Assembly: GCA_030544215.1 (NCBI GenBank)
Contig: JARZZO010000004.1
Location: 42,149,980 to 42,213,979, forward strand
Reading direction: 5' to 3'
DNA: 64,000 nucleotides
Origin: Zantedeschia hybrid cultivar
Taxonomy: Eukaryota; Streptophyta; Magnoliopsida; Alismatales; Araceae
Each line of letters opens with the position of its first letter. Positions within the stretch are counted from its first letter, which is position 1. Under the pieces are notes generated by a model, which was given only the letters and a program-made list of their open reading frames with translations, searched no databases and was not told where the DNA came from. The translations under genes were made by a program, and so were the position numbers. This document shows positions 24,032-34,967 of the stretch, in pieces.

Positions 24032-25977
24032 AGATAAGAATTACCCTAAGATCTATGATGATGGTAGGTTACGTGGATTATTCTGAATATCTCACGTTTA
24101 CAACTTAAATTTTAAAAGAGGGTTTTTGATTTGATTTATAAAAATCGAGCTATCAATAGTATTTCGATTTGAAGTATCATTATACTTAATAGAAATATAT
24201 ATATGATAGCATAGTCCACAAATATCACATATATGCAGAAAAATTAAATGGGGATGATCATGGACTGCTAAAGCTACTATGGAATCATCGGAGCCAAACG
24301 ATGATCCATAATAGGATCCTAATGTGAAAACAGCAACACTGGTTCCATTTGATGCGAGTCCTTCCTCCAGAGGTGTCTTCAGAAGATCACGTCCTCTAAA
24401 CTTAATCCGAATCATTTAAATATGAAATTCAGGACTCGCAGGTCCACAAATGTACATTTAAACACTAAGAAACCTTGATCTTATCAAGGGGAGTACAATC
24501 TTATAGGAAGGTAGAGAGTACATCTGGATTAAGAGAGAGGAGGACACGCAGGTCCTATTAAAATACCAAATGAAATACGAATCGCATTCATCCACATCAT
24601 TCATCACATGAAAATACTAAGTCCATGATCATCCCACCATATAACACATCACATGCATCACAATCATCACATAATTGCAGTTTGACATTAAATTTTATAA
24701 ATATAAATTTATAATACCAATTAGTTTTCGAAATAACATTTATTTCAGCATTATCAATAATATTCAAAGCATTATTGACAAATTAAATAACTAAACCATT
24801 CAGTTGATCTAAATCTTAATTCAAACAAGTTGAACAGTAAAATATAATCAAGTTATGCATGAAATCAGTTTAAAATATTTTTAAACTAATTAATTTAACA
24901 GGGAAATTAATTATCTAAAACAATTTTAAATAATTAACTAACACCCTATTAACAATAAAGCCCTTTAATTGAATAACAGTTATTAAACACTTTAATAAGT
25001 TGTTAATAATCATAAAAATAATTAATAACAATTATTAATTATTCCTATAATTTTACTGTTTTAAAACAATTTTAAAACGGGCTTAAATAGGCTTAAAATG
25101 GGCTAATAAAGGGTTTAATGGGGTTTTAACAGATATTAAAATAATTTTTAATAAATATTAGAAATGGGCCCAGCCCATTAGGGCCCAAATGGCTCGAGCC
25201 TGGGCCCTGGCTCGGCCAGGGTCGAGCCCTGGCTCAGCCAGGGTCGTGCCCTGGCTCGGCCACGGGGTCTGGCCCAGCCAGACCCGAGCCCTGGCTCGGC
25301 CAGGGTCGAACCCTGGCTCGGCCAGGGGGCCGGCCCGGCCCCCGCCCGGTCCGACCGGGTCGGGACCGGGCGGTCCGGCCCCTTCTTCCCCAACAGAAGC
25401 CTGCAGTTGCAGGAACCCTAGGTTTCCCACCGGCGGCACTGCCGCCGAGCTCCGGCCACCCCCGGCGGGCGCCGGCCCTGCCGGCAATGCCTCCCGGCGC
25501 CGGCGACGTGCCCGGCGCCGGCGACGTGCCCGGTGCCGGCAGGGTCGCCGGCAGTGGCCAAAAACACATCCGGCCAAGCCCCAAAAATCCCAAAATTCTG
25601 AATTTTGCAGGTTCCAAACCGTGTTTTTGGGGCTTGGTTTAGCAGCCCTACATGGGCACTCCGGCGCCGATCATCATGCCCAATCCGTAGAGGTGACTAT
25701 CACCAAGAGATCTGGACATCCGGGCCGCCATCCCAACACTTGGGAATCGCGTACGAAGCCGCTAAAGTACCCCGTTCGTCGTCCTACGAAGAACTCCGAA
25801 AAACCCAAATAAAATCCGAAAAATTACAGAAAAGTAATCAAATTGTTTGTGTTCATCATATGAACACTATTCCGTCATTTTTAATCGGATTAAACGCAGG
25901 AACACGTACAATACGGGTTCTTCACGCATAACAAGAAAAACACGCAAAATGATGCTGTTTTACGACCGAACCAGCAA
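24032..25977 (-). mobile_element. Element B2 leader, upstream part
   Basis: Non-coding; same order as in B. The GC-rich block at 25190-25400 is a chain of CCCTGGCTCGGCCAGGG-like palindromes. The frame at 24415-24098 is not conserved in B. The GC-rich frames at 25158-25812 run through palindromes on both strands and are not believable genes. Confidence 0.75.
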
Positions 25978-25993
25978 CCTGGCTCTGATACCA
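25978..25993 (-). other. Primer-binding site of element B2
   Basis: Minus strand TGGTATCAGAGCCAGG, one base from the 5' LTR. Confidence 0.92.
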
Positions 25994-25994
25994 C

Positions 25995-27582
25995 TGTAAG
26001 GAATCGGCAAGAACGCAGCGGAGAATAAAATCGATTCCATTGTATCGGTTGCTGGGATCGTAAAACGGACATTAAAATAAATGCGGGAAGAACGGTTCTT
26101 CACCTTTGCGGGGTTTCGAATCTCCCGTAGATGATGCCGACTCAGTAATTGCGCACGCGCACGATCTCTAGAGGTATCCACACGAGTTCCCGCAGCAGAC
26201 GCGATTTCCTCCTCGACTTGAGTGCTCCGACCAGATCTCAAATCCACCATGCGCGGAGAGAGACAGATCTACTCCAAGAGAGAGAGAAGGAGAGAGAGAG
26301 AGGAGATAGAGAATCTGGGGTGTAAAATTCGTCCAACCAACTTTTTACCCCTCCCCCTTGGCCCTCCTTATATAGAAATAAGGATAAGCACAATGATTAA
26401 TCCTCATGATTATCCAAGAGTTTGGCCTTGGATAATTCTCCATTAAATCTTCATATTTATCCTGCGGCATTTCATAAAAACCCAGATAAGCATGAAATTT
26501 AACGTCTCTCACCGTCTGACGAGAACTCTTATGTGTGTGACCCTCTAGGCCCATATATCAGTCTGGTTGCAGGCTCATTAAACCTAGAACTGTTTCTTGA
26601 GTTTAATATTTATTAATTAACATTTAAACATCATATGTTAAATGATTAATTTAATAAATAAGTGAATTATCATCTGATGATTAATTCACTTGGCCTTCTG
26701 ATCATGAACAGCACCAAACACTACCTCATGATCTTAGAAGATATAAGGGATATTGTTCCCTTCAATATAACCTTTCCGTCTGCAGATACCGCACAGATAT
26801 AATCCTTCACTCATCCAATGTCCCAATAACGCAAGGGTATGGTTTTATAGTCAAACCCTCTATCGCATTATCCAGATGGATTCCAGTACACAGTTAATAT
26901 CTAGAAAGACATCTCTTTCATTTGACCCTGGCCAGGGATTTCTGTGTACACATCCATAGGACATTCTCTCTCCAGTCTTATACCAAGAGTGAGTGATCCC
27001 TTGTTGTTCACTCAAGTACCTTCGCAAGTTTTCCACTGTATCTGAAAGACCGATTATGGTGGACTTAATGGTTAAAGTCTACAAGTCAGATAATCAAGAT
27101 ACAATGGTCCACAAACAAGGTATCATTGGTGACTCAGGTCAAAGGACCAACTGTGCTACTGCAACGATTGAATTCCCTGGTTGACTAATAGGTATAATTA
27201 CCATTTAGGAATTCTTATTTGGGTCTGTTCAGTGAACTCATTCTCTAATGAGCACCTACATGTTTGTCTTAGTGTCACCACACGAGTGAATGTGAGATCA
27301 TTCACCCTCATCACATGAGCATACATAACTTGTGTCGATCTTATCGGATATTTAATGTCCATCTCAAATATCCTATGATCGAGAACTGTTTAAGACAATT
27401 GACTGAGGATATTGATCTCACTATCATGATCTCATCATGATTCAATATCCCATACATTTGTCTATGGACTTTCATTACGATAGTTAATTTGCGAGAACTA
27501 TTAAATGAAGAAATAATTGCCTTTATTAATAATTTGAACTAGAATGTACAATGATTGGCTTTGAGGCCACCCAATTCTAACA
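25995..27582 (-). repeat. 5' LTR of element B2
   Basis: 1588 bp, ending at 27582 beside the right-hand target duplication CGCCC. A TATATA element at 26369-26374 lies in the conserved promoter-like block. Confidence 0.92.
26369..26374 (-). promoter_or_regulatory. Putative LTR TATA box (element B2)
   Basis: TATATA in the conserved TATATAAGGAGGGC block (minus strand). This 5' LTR copy would drive the element's RNA. Confidence 0.5.
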
Positions 27583-28785
27583 CGCCCTCTAAGGGGGGCA
27601 GACAGAGAGAGAGGGGGGCGACTGCAGTAGGTTAGAGCGTCTAGCCTCTGACCTAGCAGCGATTCTTTTATAAAAAGTGGGTTTACGATTTTTCAGAAAA
27701 ACCCGCCCTTCCCATAAAACCCGTCAAATAATCCATCGACTGAAGTCCTTTTGCGTGTGACCATCTAGGCCCAAATACCGGTCCAGTTAATGGCCCATTA
27801 AGCTCAGTAACTCCTTAACTGACTCACTGAATTAATCAATATCCATATATTAGTTAATTAGCCAAATTTAATGTCCCACATTAAATTCGGACGGACCTCC
27901 GATCACGTTGGGTGCCAAGTAACACTGCGTGAACTTGGAAGGCATTGGGGTTCTGCAACCCACTAATGGAACATTTTCGTCATCGGTTATCATGTAGATG
28001 TAATCCTTCGTCCGTACAGTGTTCTCGAATTAACCTAGGACATGGTCAACTGTTAAATCCTAGCCAGTCGATTCATTTGAATCAGATGCCGCTAAACTAT
28101 ATCAGATAACTCTTTATCTGATACAGTGTCCGCCCTGGCCAGGCACTTAAGCGCATCATTCCCGGAACATTCTCTCTCCTTTTACTGAGAGTGAATGATC
28201 CCTTATTGACCACACAATTACCTTCGAAGGCACCTCCCTAAACCCGATCACTTAACTTATTGATATCTCATGGTTAGGGATTCGCTAGTTAAGGTCAAAG
28301 CTTAGAGACCTACCAACAAGGTATCCTTGGTGTTTCAGGCCAAGGACCAACCACACAATCGTGACAAAGAATCAAGCTAGTAACAATTAGGTAGATACCA
28401 TCCAGCGATTCAAGCTCGGATCAGTTCAGTGAACTCATTCACCAATGAGCACCTACAGGTCCAATGTAATGCCTCCATACAAGTGACTTATAGGATCAAT
28501 CACTCCCATTAAGTGAGCTGAAGAAACATGTACTAGTTTAATCGGATGTATGATGTCCTTCTCAAATATCCCCCGACTTGGAACAATTAAGAACATGTAC
28601 TTACAAGTCTTCAGTTCTGTAATTATGATCTCATCATATTATGAAGACCATTGCACATGTTCATAGACTTTATCGTGCAACGATAAACAAAGTCGAATTA
28701 CATACACAATAAAATTATGCCATTTTAATTAATAACTGAATAATACAAAATATTTGATTAGCTTGCAGGCCACCTAATATTAACA
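27583..28785 (-). mobile_element. Element C, 5' LTR, outer part
   Basis: Begins with the duplicated CGCCC and runs to the LTR start, TGTTAATATTAGGTGGCC on the minus strand at 28785. Together with 17705-18026 it forms C's LTR, split by B2. It is inserted in the 5' LTR of element E. Confidence 0.85.
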
Positions 28786-28978
28786 AGGTCGGGCATCTAC
28801 GCGGCTGTTGGTGTCACATCGACAGAATCGTTCAAACGCGGATTCGAATCCGCACAAGGTGATGTCTGATCACCATTTTTTCTATTTTTGTTCTGCGAAA
28901 CGAACAGGCATTGCTTTTATTTATTTATTTATTTTAAATTCTGATGCATCTGCGATCCAGAGAAATGAGAACGTTACA
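28786..28978 (+). mobile_element. Element E, tail of 5' LTR
   Basis: Plus-strand LTR end (AGGTCGGGCATC ... CGTTACA) homologous to the last 190 bp of the D 5' LTR (CGGATTCGAATCCGCAC is shared). The upstream part of this LTR was cut off by element C. Confidence 0.8.
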
Positions 28979-28979
28979 G

Positions 28980-28994
28980 TGGATCACAGCTAGG
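28980..28994 (+). other. Degenerate primer-binding site of element E
   Basis: TGGATCACAGCTAGG in place of TGGTATCAGAGCCAGG, one base after the LTR end. Confidence 0.7.
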
Positions 28995-30870
28995 TTCCAC
29001 TATTTTGATCTCCAAAATTGATTTTTTCAAGTCGGCAAGGGGCCTATGGCTTAAGCCGCAGCAGGGGTTGGACCCCTAGGCTTAAGCCTTGCCCCACCTC
29101 GGGCTCGAGCGAGAGGCCCATTAGATGGGTGCCTGGGCTCGAGCCCAAGGGCTGGGCCGGGTTCAACCCTTGCTCGAGCCAAGGGTTTTGCTGGGCTGAG
29201 CCCCGGCTCTGCTAGAGGCTGAGCCAGCTCGGGCCCATTTAACCGTAGGCCTAATTAAATTAAAAATTGAACTTTAATTTTAAAAATAAATTTTATTCAA
29301 ATTTATTTAATTGCAATTTAAATGATTGTGAATCATTTTAATTAAGAAATGTTGTTAATTAATTAGTGTTAATTATTAGTTTAAGGTTAAATTAGTAATT
29401 AACTCTAATAGTCTAATCGAAGAGTTAGATTAGTAGTTAATAATTAATAGTCTAATTGTTAGATTGTTAATTATTGATTAATCTAAATGTTGGATTAATT
29501 TTAAATTATTAGAAGTGTTTTAATTAGCATGGAATATTATGAAAATTATTAATTTGAAGTGTATGCACATGAGATGTGTATTTAATACTTTTAAAATTGA
29601 TATAATTGTATGGTTAAGATAAGAAAATGAGTTTTCAAAAATTTAAATCCTAATTTTGATTGGAACCAAGCTTTATGAAAGCCAAAATTATTTATTTTCG
29701 AAACTCTTTTATTTAGCCGTGTGATGTGCTCTTTCATGTGTGGAACGAATAAAAGACATTTTGGTCATGGATATGTACTTGTGAATACTTCATATGACGA
29801 TGTATGAATGTGGATCTTAGGTGTATGATTAATTTTATTATTTGTTAATAAATAAAGGTCTGCGAACCTCTACCTCTCTCATACTTTGATATACTTCCAT
29901 CTCCCTCCATTATGCACTCGCTATAAGGTCTTCTTCAATTCTATATGTAAAATTTAGAATTTAATGCAATTTGATTGAGGCAACGAGGAAGGAGCGAGGA
30001 TGATCTACAGCTCCAACCAGCAAGGCCATTCAATGGAGATCATTTGCCTATGTGTTTGTAGATTATCTGATATAAGTGTTATATTAGATTATGTGTGCGT
30101 TTGACTGTTCGGTTCCAATCAAATCGCTGTATTATCTATGACCACACTTGACATGTATGTGATACATTATTTTATTTTGGTTACGTATCAAAGCAAGTAT
30201 AGTATATAGTATATATATGATATATTTATACACTATCACCTAAGGAGAGACTAAGATAAAAGTTATCTAAAAAACCCTCGCTAAATTTCTAAGCCACAAC
30301 GTGAGTAGTTGAGAACTTACCGTGTGGTCCTCCATCATTATAGTTATATGACTCAAATTACTTTAGGCAAGTTTGTTGTGTTATCCACAAGGCTTCTCTA
30401 TTCGTAAAGAGAGACTATGGCTATGGTATAGGATGCCTTTTGATCGGGGTAGAGGAACCGTATAGCTTTGTTGTGCTATCCACAAGGGCTGTATGCAAAT
30501 CTATACCCATCTCGTAACGATGGTAATACTTAGACCATAATTAATGGCTTATTGTGTTATTCATAAGACTGTTAAACCTCTGGGAACTGAAGTTATGATC
30601 AAATATTGCAAATAGTTGCAAGTCCCATGAGATGGGTGCTCTTTGATCGTAGTATAGCTTGCGGTGCTATCCACAAGGCTGTACTACAAGTCATTGGGAT
30701 TCTGATCCCCACTAGGGGACCGTCGGCGTCTCCCATTTGATATATCCGAGGGTTAAATAGTCCATTGAAAATTAGTGGGAGTTAAAACTTGATTAAAAGT
30801 CCATATCTTGTCTTAAAGTTAATAATTGAACATCTGTTAAATAAATTTCATTTATCTCTTGTAGGCAAGA
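28995..30870 (+). mobile_element. Element E leader
   Basis: Non-coding leader. GC-rich inverted repeats at 29040-29240, AT-rich triloop palindromes at about 29320-29500, conserved blocks at about 29530-30060, a GTTTGACTG hairpin near 30090-30115, then the capped hairpin array and junction (30365-30779). Confidence 0.8.
30365..30779 (+). repeat. Structured leader of element E: four capped hairpins and two junctions
   Basis: Hairpins 30365-30399, 30459-30495, 30541-30575 and 30649-30687. The last has 9-bp arms GTAGTATAG/CTGTACTAC around TGCGGTGCTATCCACAAGG. Between the third and fourth is a small junction, 30597-30648: GATCAAA/TTTGATC closes a TTGCAA/TTGCAA hairpin and CCCAT-GAG-ATGGG. The terminal three-way junction is 30708-30779, 91 nt before the gag ATG. 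Confidence 0.75.
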
Positions 30871-31632
30871 ATGTCATCGAATAACCCACTCAGTGGCATA
30901 CTTGATGCCAATCGTTGGATAGACCCGAACTACTCGGATTGGCTCAGAAACCTGAAGATTGTCTTCAGGTCTGAGCACATTGCCTATGTCCTTGAAGATA
31001 ATCCTCCTGCTGAACCGGCATTAGGTGCCCCTGAGGCAGATATGATCGAGTATGAGAAATGGGAGGAGGACTCCACTTTGGCATGATGCTATATGATTGT
31101 CTTTATGAGTAATGAGTTGCAAAGAAAGCATGAGAACATGGACAACAAAGCCATCTTGCTCCATTTGCAGGAGTTGTTTGAGGAGCAAACTAGGATAGAA
31201 AAATATGAGATATCCAAGTCCCTGTTTAAAGCTCAGATGGTAGAGGGATCTTCAGTGCTGACCCATGTGCTGAGGATGATTGAGTGGATTGAGAAGTTAG
31301 AAGCCATTGTGATTCCTTTACCCAAGGAGATGCACACTGACCTCATCCTTTCCTCACTCTCTACATTATATGCACCGTTCATTGTTAATTTCAATATGAA
31401 CAAGATATAGACTTCCTTGGCTGAGCTTATTAATATGCTGAAAATTGCAGAGGGCAACCTTGTGAAGAAAAAGCCTAATGTCCTCTTTGTTGGTAAGACC
31501 AATAAAAAGAGAAAAGTAGCACCTGCCTTTAAGAAAGGTAAAAGCAAGAAGCAGAATAAGCGAAAGCTTGTCCCATAGAAGGACAATGGGAAAGGAGTAG
31601 AAAAGGATGTCTGCTTCTACTGCAAGCAGAAG
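30871..31632 (+). pseudogene. Element E gag, truncated
   Basis: Begins MSSNNPLSGILDANRW and is readable as copia Gag up to the first half of the zinc knuckle (CFYCKQK), where a gypsy-type LTR is inserted at 31633. In-frame stops interrupt it at 31084 (TGG-to-TGA in DSTLAWCYM), near 31408 and near 31576. No protease or pol of this copy is seen downstream, because the region to the right is replaced by later insertions and deletions. Confidence 0.88.
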
Positions 31633-33377
31633 TGTAACGACCCGCCACCCTATAATCGGGGATCCGATTACTAAATGGGTACTGAATCATTAAAATTTGG
31701 AGGCAAATTAGGATCTCGATAAGTCTGGAAAATAAATGATAAACTAAGCTAAACATCCCATATCACATTGAATTGTAAAGGAAGTGTAGGCATTAAAAAT
31801 TATTACAATTCGACTTGACTCAGCAAATAATTACATATTCCAACTGAAAAGAAATAATTAAGCGTACAGGCCTGAAAGGAAAATAACAACAACATCGGGG
31901 CATACTCCGGAACAGTGGCTGTTGGCGCGCAACCCAAGACGAAACCCTCCACGCTACGCCTGCTTGGAACCCTCACCTGAAAACCATAGGGGTAAGTCTC
32001 ATCGAAATGGACTCAGTAGGGATCCTTCGATCCCCACCACCCACTCACGCACCCACAAGTGCAACAACACAAATATAGACAATTTAAATAAATAAAGTGG
32101 TAAACACAACTCCCAAAGATTCTCAAATTCCGATATAAAACACATGCATTTGTAAATGCAACATGCACAACTCTGAAACCACTCCATTACGAAGTCCACA
32201 ACCAGCGTCTCGGCTAAACACACAAACTACGCAGTCGAATGCGGAAAACACCGATCTGTTGGACCAAACAGCAACCCTTCGGATAGCGCGCTGGCTACTC
32301 CGGCCTGTCTAGCTCTAGGTGGTTCTGCTTCCCCCAACAATAGTGACACTCTGAATGTACCACTCCCATACCGGTACTAGCTATACCCCGGGGTATATCA
32401 GGTGATCCTCTCTCTAGGTGTCACCCCACCACTCCCACATCGGCTGTGTCACTCCCACACCGACACAGGGTGCCTAAGCGCTAACAACTGTCACTCTAGG
32501 TCTATGATCGCACAAAACACAACACAGTGCGATTCAGTCACGTAGAAATCTTCATCCTCTAACTACGGTTTCGAACATGCATTTAACCGATTTATTTAAT
32601 AATGTAAACACATGTTCATTCCATGAATTAATGGAGTTCTGTCTTGAATCGCGTCGCCCGTGGCTGATGTCATTCAAGACCCTTAAACTGGTTCAAATTT
32701 CGCAGAGTAACTGGGACCAGGGATACTGGCCTGAATGGCTTCGCCCATGGCCGATGCTATTCAGCTCACTATCTCGCGCTGGCCTCGACAACCGGAAGAA
32801 GTGGGCCATAAATGGCGTCAACTCAAGCTCACGCCTATAGCAAGTGGCATCGCCCTGAATGGACGTATTTTACGCCCGAGACCGAGCCAAACCGAAGGGT
32901 CCCTCTTCTCCCCAAAAATGCTAAAAAACACAAAGAAGACAAGGGGAGAAGTCCAATAACAATTATCACCCAAAATCCCATTTCTTAAAAATGCTTATTC
33001 TCATTAAAAATTCCTTAAAACATACTTTCTACCCAAAAATATCCACACACATCGCATGCTTCAAAGCGGAACAAACATGGTTTTAAACCAAACACAACGA
33101 GCATTGTCACCCTACCGGTTACTTGAACCCTTCGTAGCTCTAAGCTGCCGAACCGCCACGCCACAAGCCGCCGCCGGTACTATCGTGGACGCCATCACTC
33201 CACCGGGACGTCGGCCGCCGTCCGGAGAGAAATGTGCCGCGGAGGAGATGGTGGTGGTAGTGGTGGGAGTTAGGAGGTTGATGGAGTGGAGGAAGAGGAG
33301 GAATGCGGAGAGGATGGGAAGGAGAAGGGGAAGGGGACGTCGGAGGTTCTGAGAGAGGGAGGAGAGAGAGTGAGAGG
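31633..33377 (-). mobile_element. LTR G', truncated Ty3/gypsy LTR
   Basis: Starts TGTAACGACCCGCCACCC on the plus strand and aligns with the G LTR (45255-47927), including the GGCGTC/GACGCC palindrome region and the GA-rich stretch (33270-33375). It breaks off where E2 begins, about 0.45 kb short of a full LTR. No interior is attached, so it was probably a solo LTR in which E2 then inserted. It is clearly diverged from G. Confidence 0.75.
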
Positions 33378-34950
33378 TGTTAGTATTAGGTGGTCTGAAA
33401 GCCAATCTAATACTATGTATCATTCAGTTTATTAATATAATGACATTAATTCATTATGTATAATTAGTTCGATCTATGATTATCGTATCACGATGAAGTC
33501 CATGAACATGTGCAACAATCTTCGGATTATAATGAGATCATAATTACGGGACCAAAGACTTACAAACACATGTTATTAATTATTCATAGTCGGAGGATGT
33601 TTGGGATGGACATCAAACATCCGGATAGACTAGTAAAGGTTTCTTCAGCTCATATGATGAGGGTGACTGATCCTATAAGTCACTTGTGTGGAGACACTAT
33701 GCTGGACCTGTAGGTGTTCATTAGGGAATGAGTTCACTGAGTTGATTCGACCTATAATCGCTGGATAGTATATACCTCACTGTTAACTAGCTTGATTCTT
33801 TTGTCTCAGTTGCGTAGATGATTCTTGGACCTGAGACACCAAAGATACCTTGTTGGTACGTCTTTGAGCTTTGACTTTGACTAACGAATTCCTAGCCATG
33901 GGTTATCAATAAGTTAAATGATCGGGTTCAGAGAAATGTTGTCAAAGACAATTGTGTATTCAATATGGGATCATCCGCTCTCGGTATTATGAGAGAGAAT
34001 GTTCCGACAATGATGCGCTTAAGTCCCTAGCCAAGGTCGACTCTGTATCAGATAAAGAGTTATCTGATATAGATTAACGGCATCTGATTCAAGTGAATCG
34101 ATCGGCTAGGGTTTAACAGTAACCATACCCTAGGTCGATTCGGGAACATTGCACGGATGAATGATTATATCCGCGTGCTAACCGATGACGGAAAGGTTCC
34201 AATAGAGGGTTGTGATAACCCCAATGCCATCCAGGATCACGCGATGTTGCTTGGCATCCAACGTGATCGAAAGTTTGTCTGAATTTACTGTAGGACATTA
34301 AATTCGGCTGATTAATTAATGTAAGGATATTAATTAATTCAGTGGGTCCACAAAGAGTTACTGGACTTAATGAGCCATTAACTGGACTGGTATTTGGGCT
34401 TAGAGGGTCACACGCAAAAAGTTTTCAAGTCGATGGATAATTTGACGGGATTTCGGATAAGTATGGGATTTTATGAAAAACCGTAAAATATACTTATTAT
34501 AAAAGAATGGCTGCTAGGTTGGGGGCCAGCAACCCTGACTTAGCCGCCGCCCTCTCTCTCTCCTCTCTCCTGGGTGCACATCTCGAGACCGGCCCTCTGG
34601 AGGCTCCGCTTTGGCTCCTGACAGCTTCGCCTTCCGTCCGACGAGAGTTTTCGAATCCGCATGTCGCGCGGATTACGTGTAGCCAGACGGGATCCATGAA
34701 CACTGCATCGAGCGAGGAGGTGAGGATGATCCATCATGAGGAGAACCGTGTGGATACCGTTAGAGGCCGGGCACCTACGCGGCTTGGGACATCGCTCCGA
34801 CAGAACCGGAGAACGAACGCGGATTCGAATACGCGCAAGGTAAATAAGATTTGCCGGTTTAATTTTGTTGATCAAAACGGGATGGATCCGATCCCAAATT
34901 ATTTATTTTCGCTACGTTTTCGGTCGGATCTCGACACAGCGAACCCAACA
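33378..34950 (+). repeat. 5' LTR of element E2
   Basis: 1573 bp, TGTTAGTATTAGGTGG...CCCAACA, complete and followed by a perfect primer-binding site. Same LTR type as D. The putative TATA box TATAAAA is at 34498-34504. Confidence 0.9.
34498..34504 (+). promoter_or_regulatory. Putative LTR TATA box (element E2)
   Basis: TATAAAA at the position equivalent to TATAAAA 55806-55812 in the D LTR. Confidence 0.45.
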
Positions 34951-34951
34951 G

Positions 34952-34967
34952 TGGTATCAGAGCCAGG
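34952..34967 (+). other. Primer-binding site of element E2
   Basis: TGGTATCAGAGCCAGG one base after the LTR end. Confidence 0.92.

Larger units (their letters stand above)
18027..27582 (-). mobile_element. Element B2, complete Ty1/copia retrotransposon
   Basis: 9556 bp. In element order: 5' LTR 25995-27582, PBS 25978-25993, leader 23544-25977, gag-pol 19625-23543, PPT 19611-19620 and 3' LTR 18027-19610. It is flanked by the perfect duplication CGCCC at 18022-18026 and 27583-27587, so the insertion is unrearranged. The two LTRs differ at 5 sites in the first roughly 165 bp compared, so it is not brand new. The gag-pol has one small deletion and a few stops, far fewer than C. Confidence 0.95.

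Noticed and set aside
24098..24415. 105-codon ORF in the B2 leader as a possible extra gene
   Set aside because: Not kept open in the closely related element B at 9160-9470.
25158..25812. Long GC-rich ORFs on both strands (also 10185-10634, 17003-17573, 35081-35715, 48625-49182)
   Set aside because: They run through palindromic GC-rich leader sequence, so both strands are open. Sequences are Pro/Gly/Ala/Arg-rich without domains and not conserved between element copies.
28786..28978. tRNA gene suggested by GGATTCGAATCC, also in other LTR tails
   Set aside because: The B-box-like word is part of the LTR end in every D-type LTR and no cloverleaf can be drawn around it.
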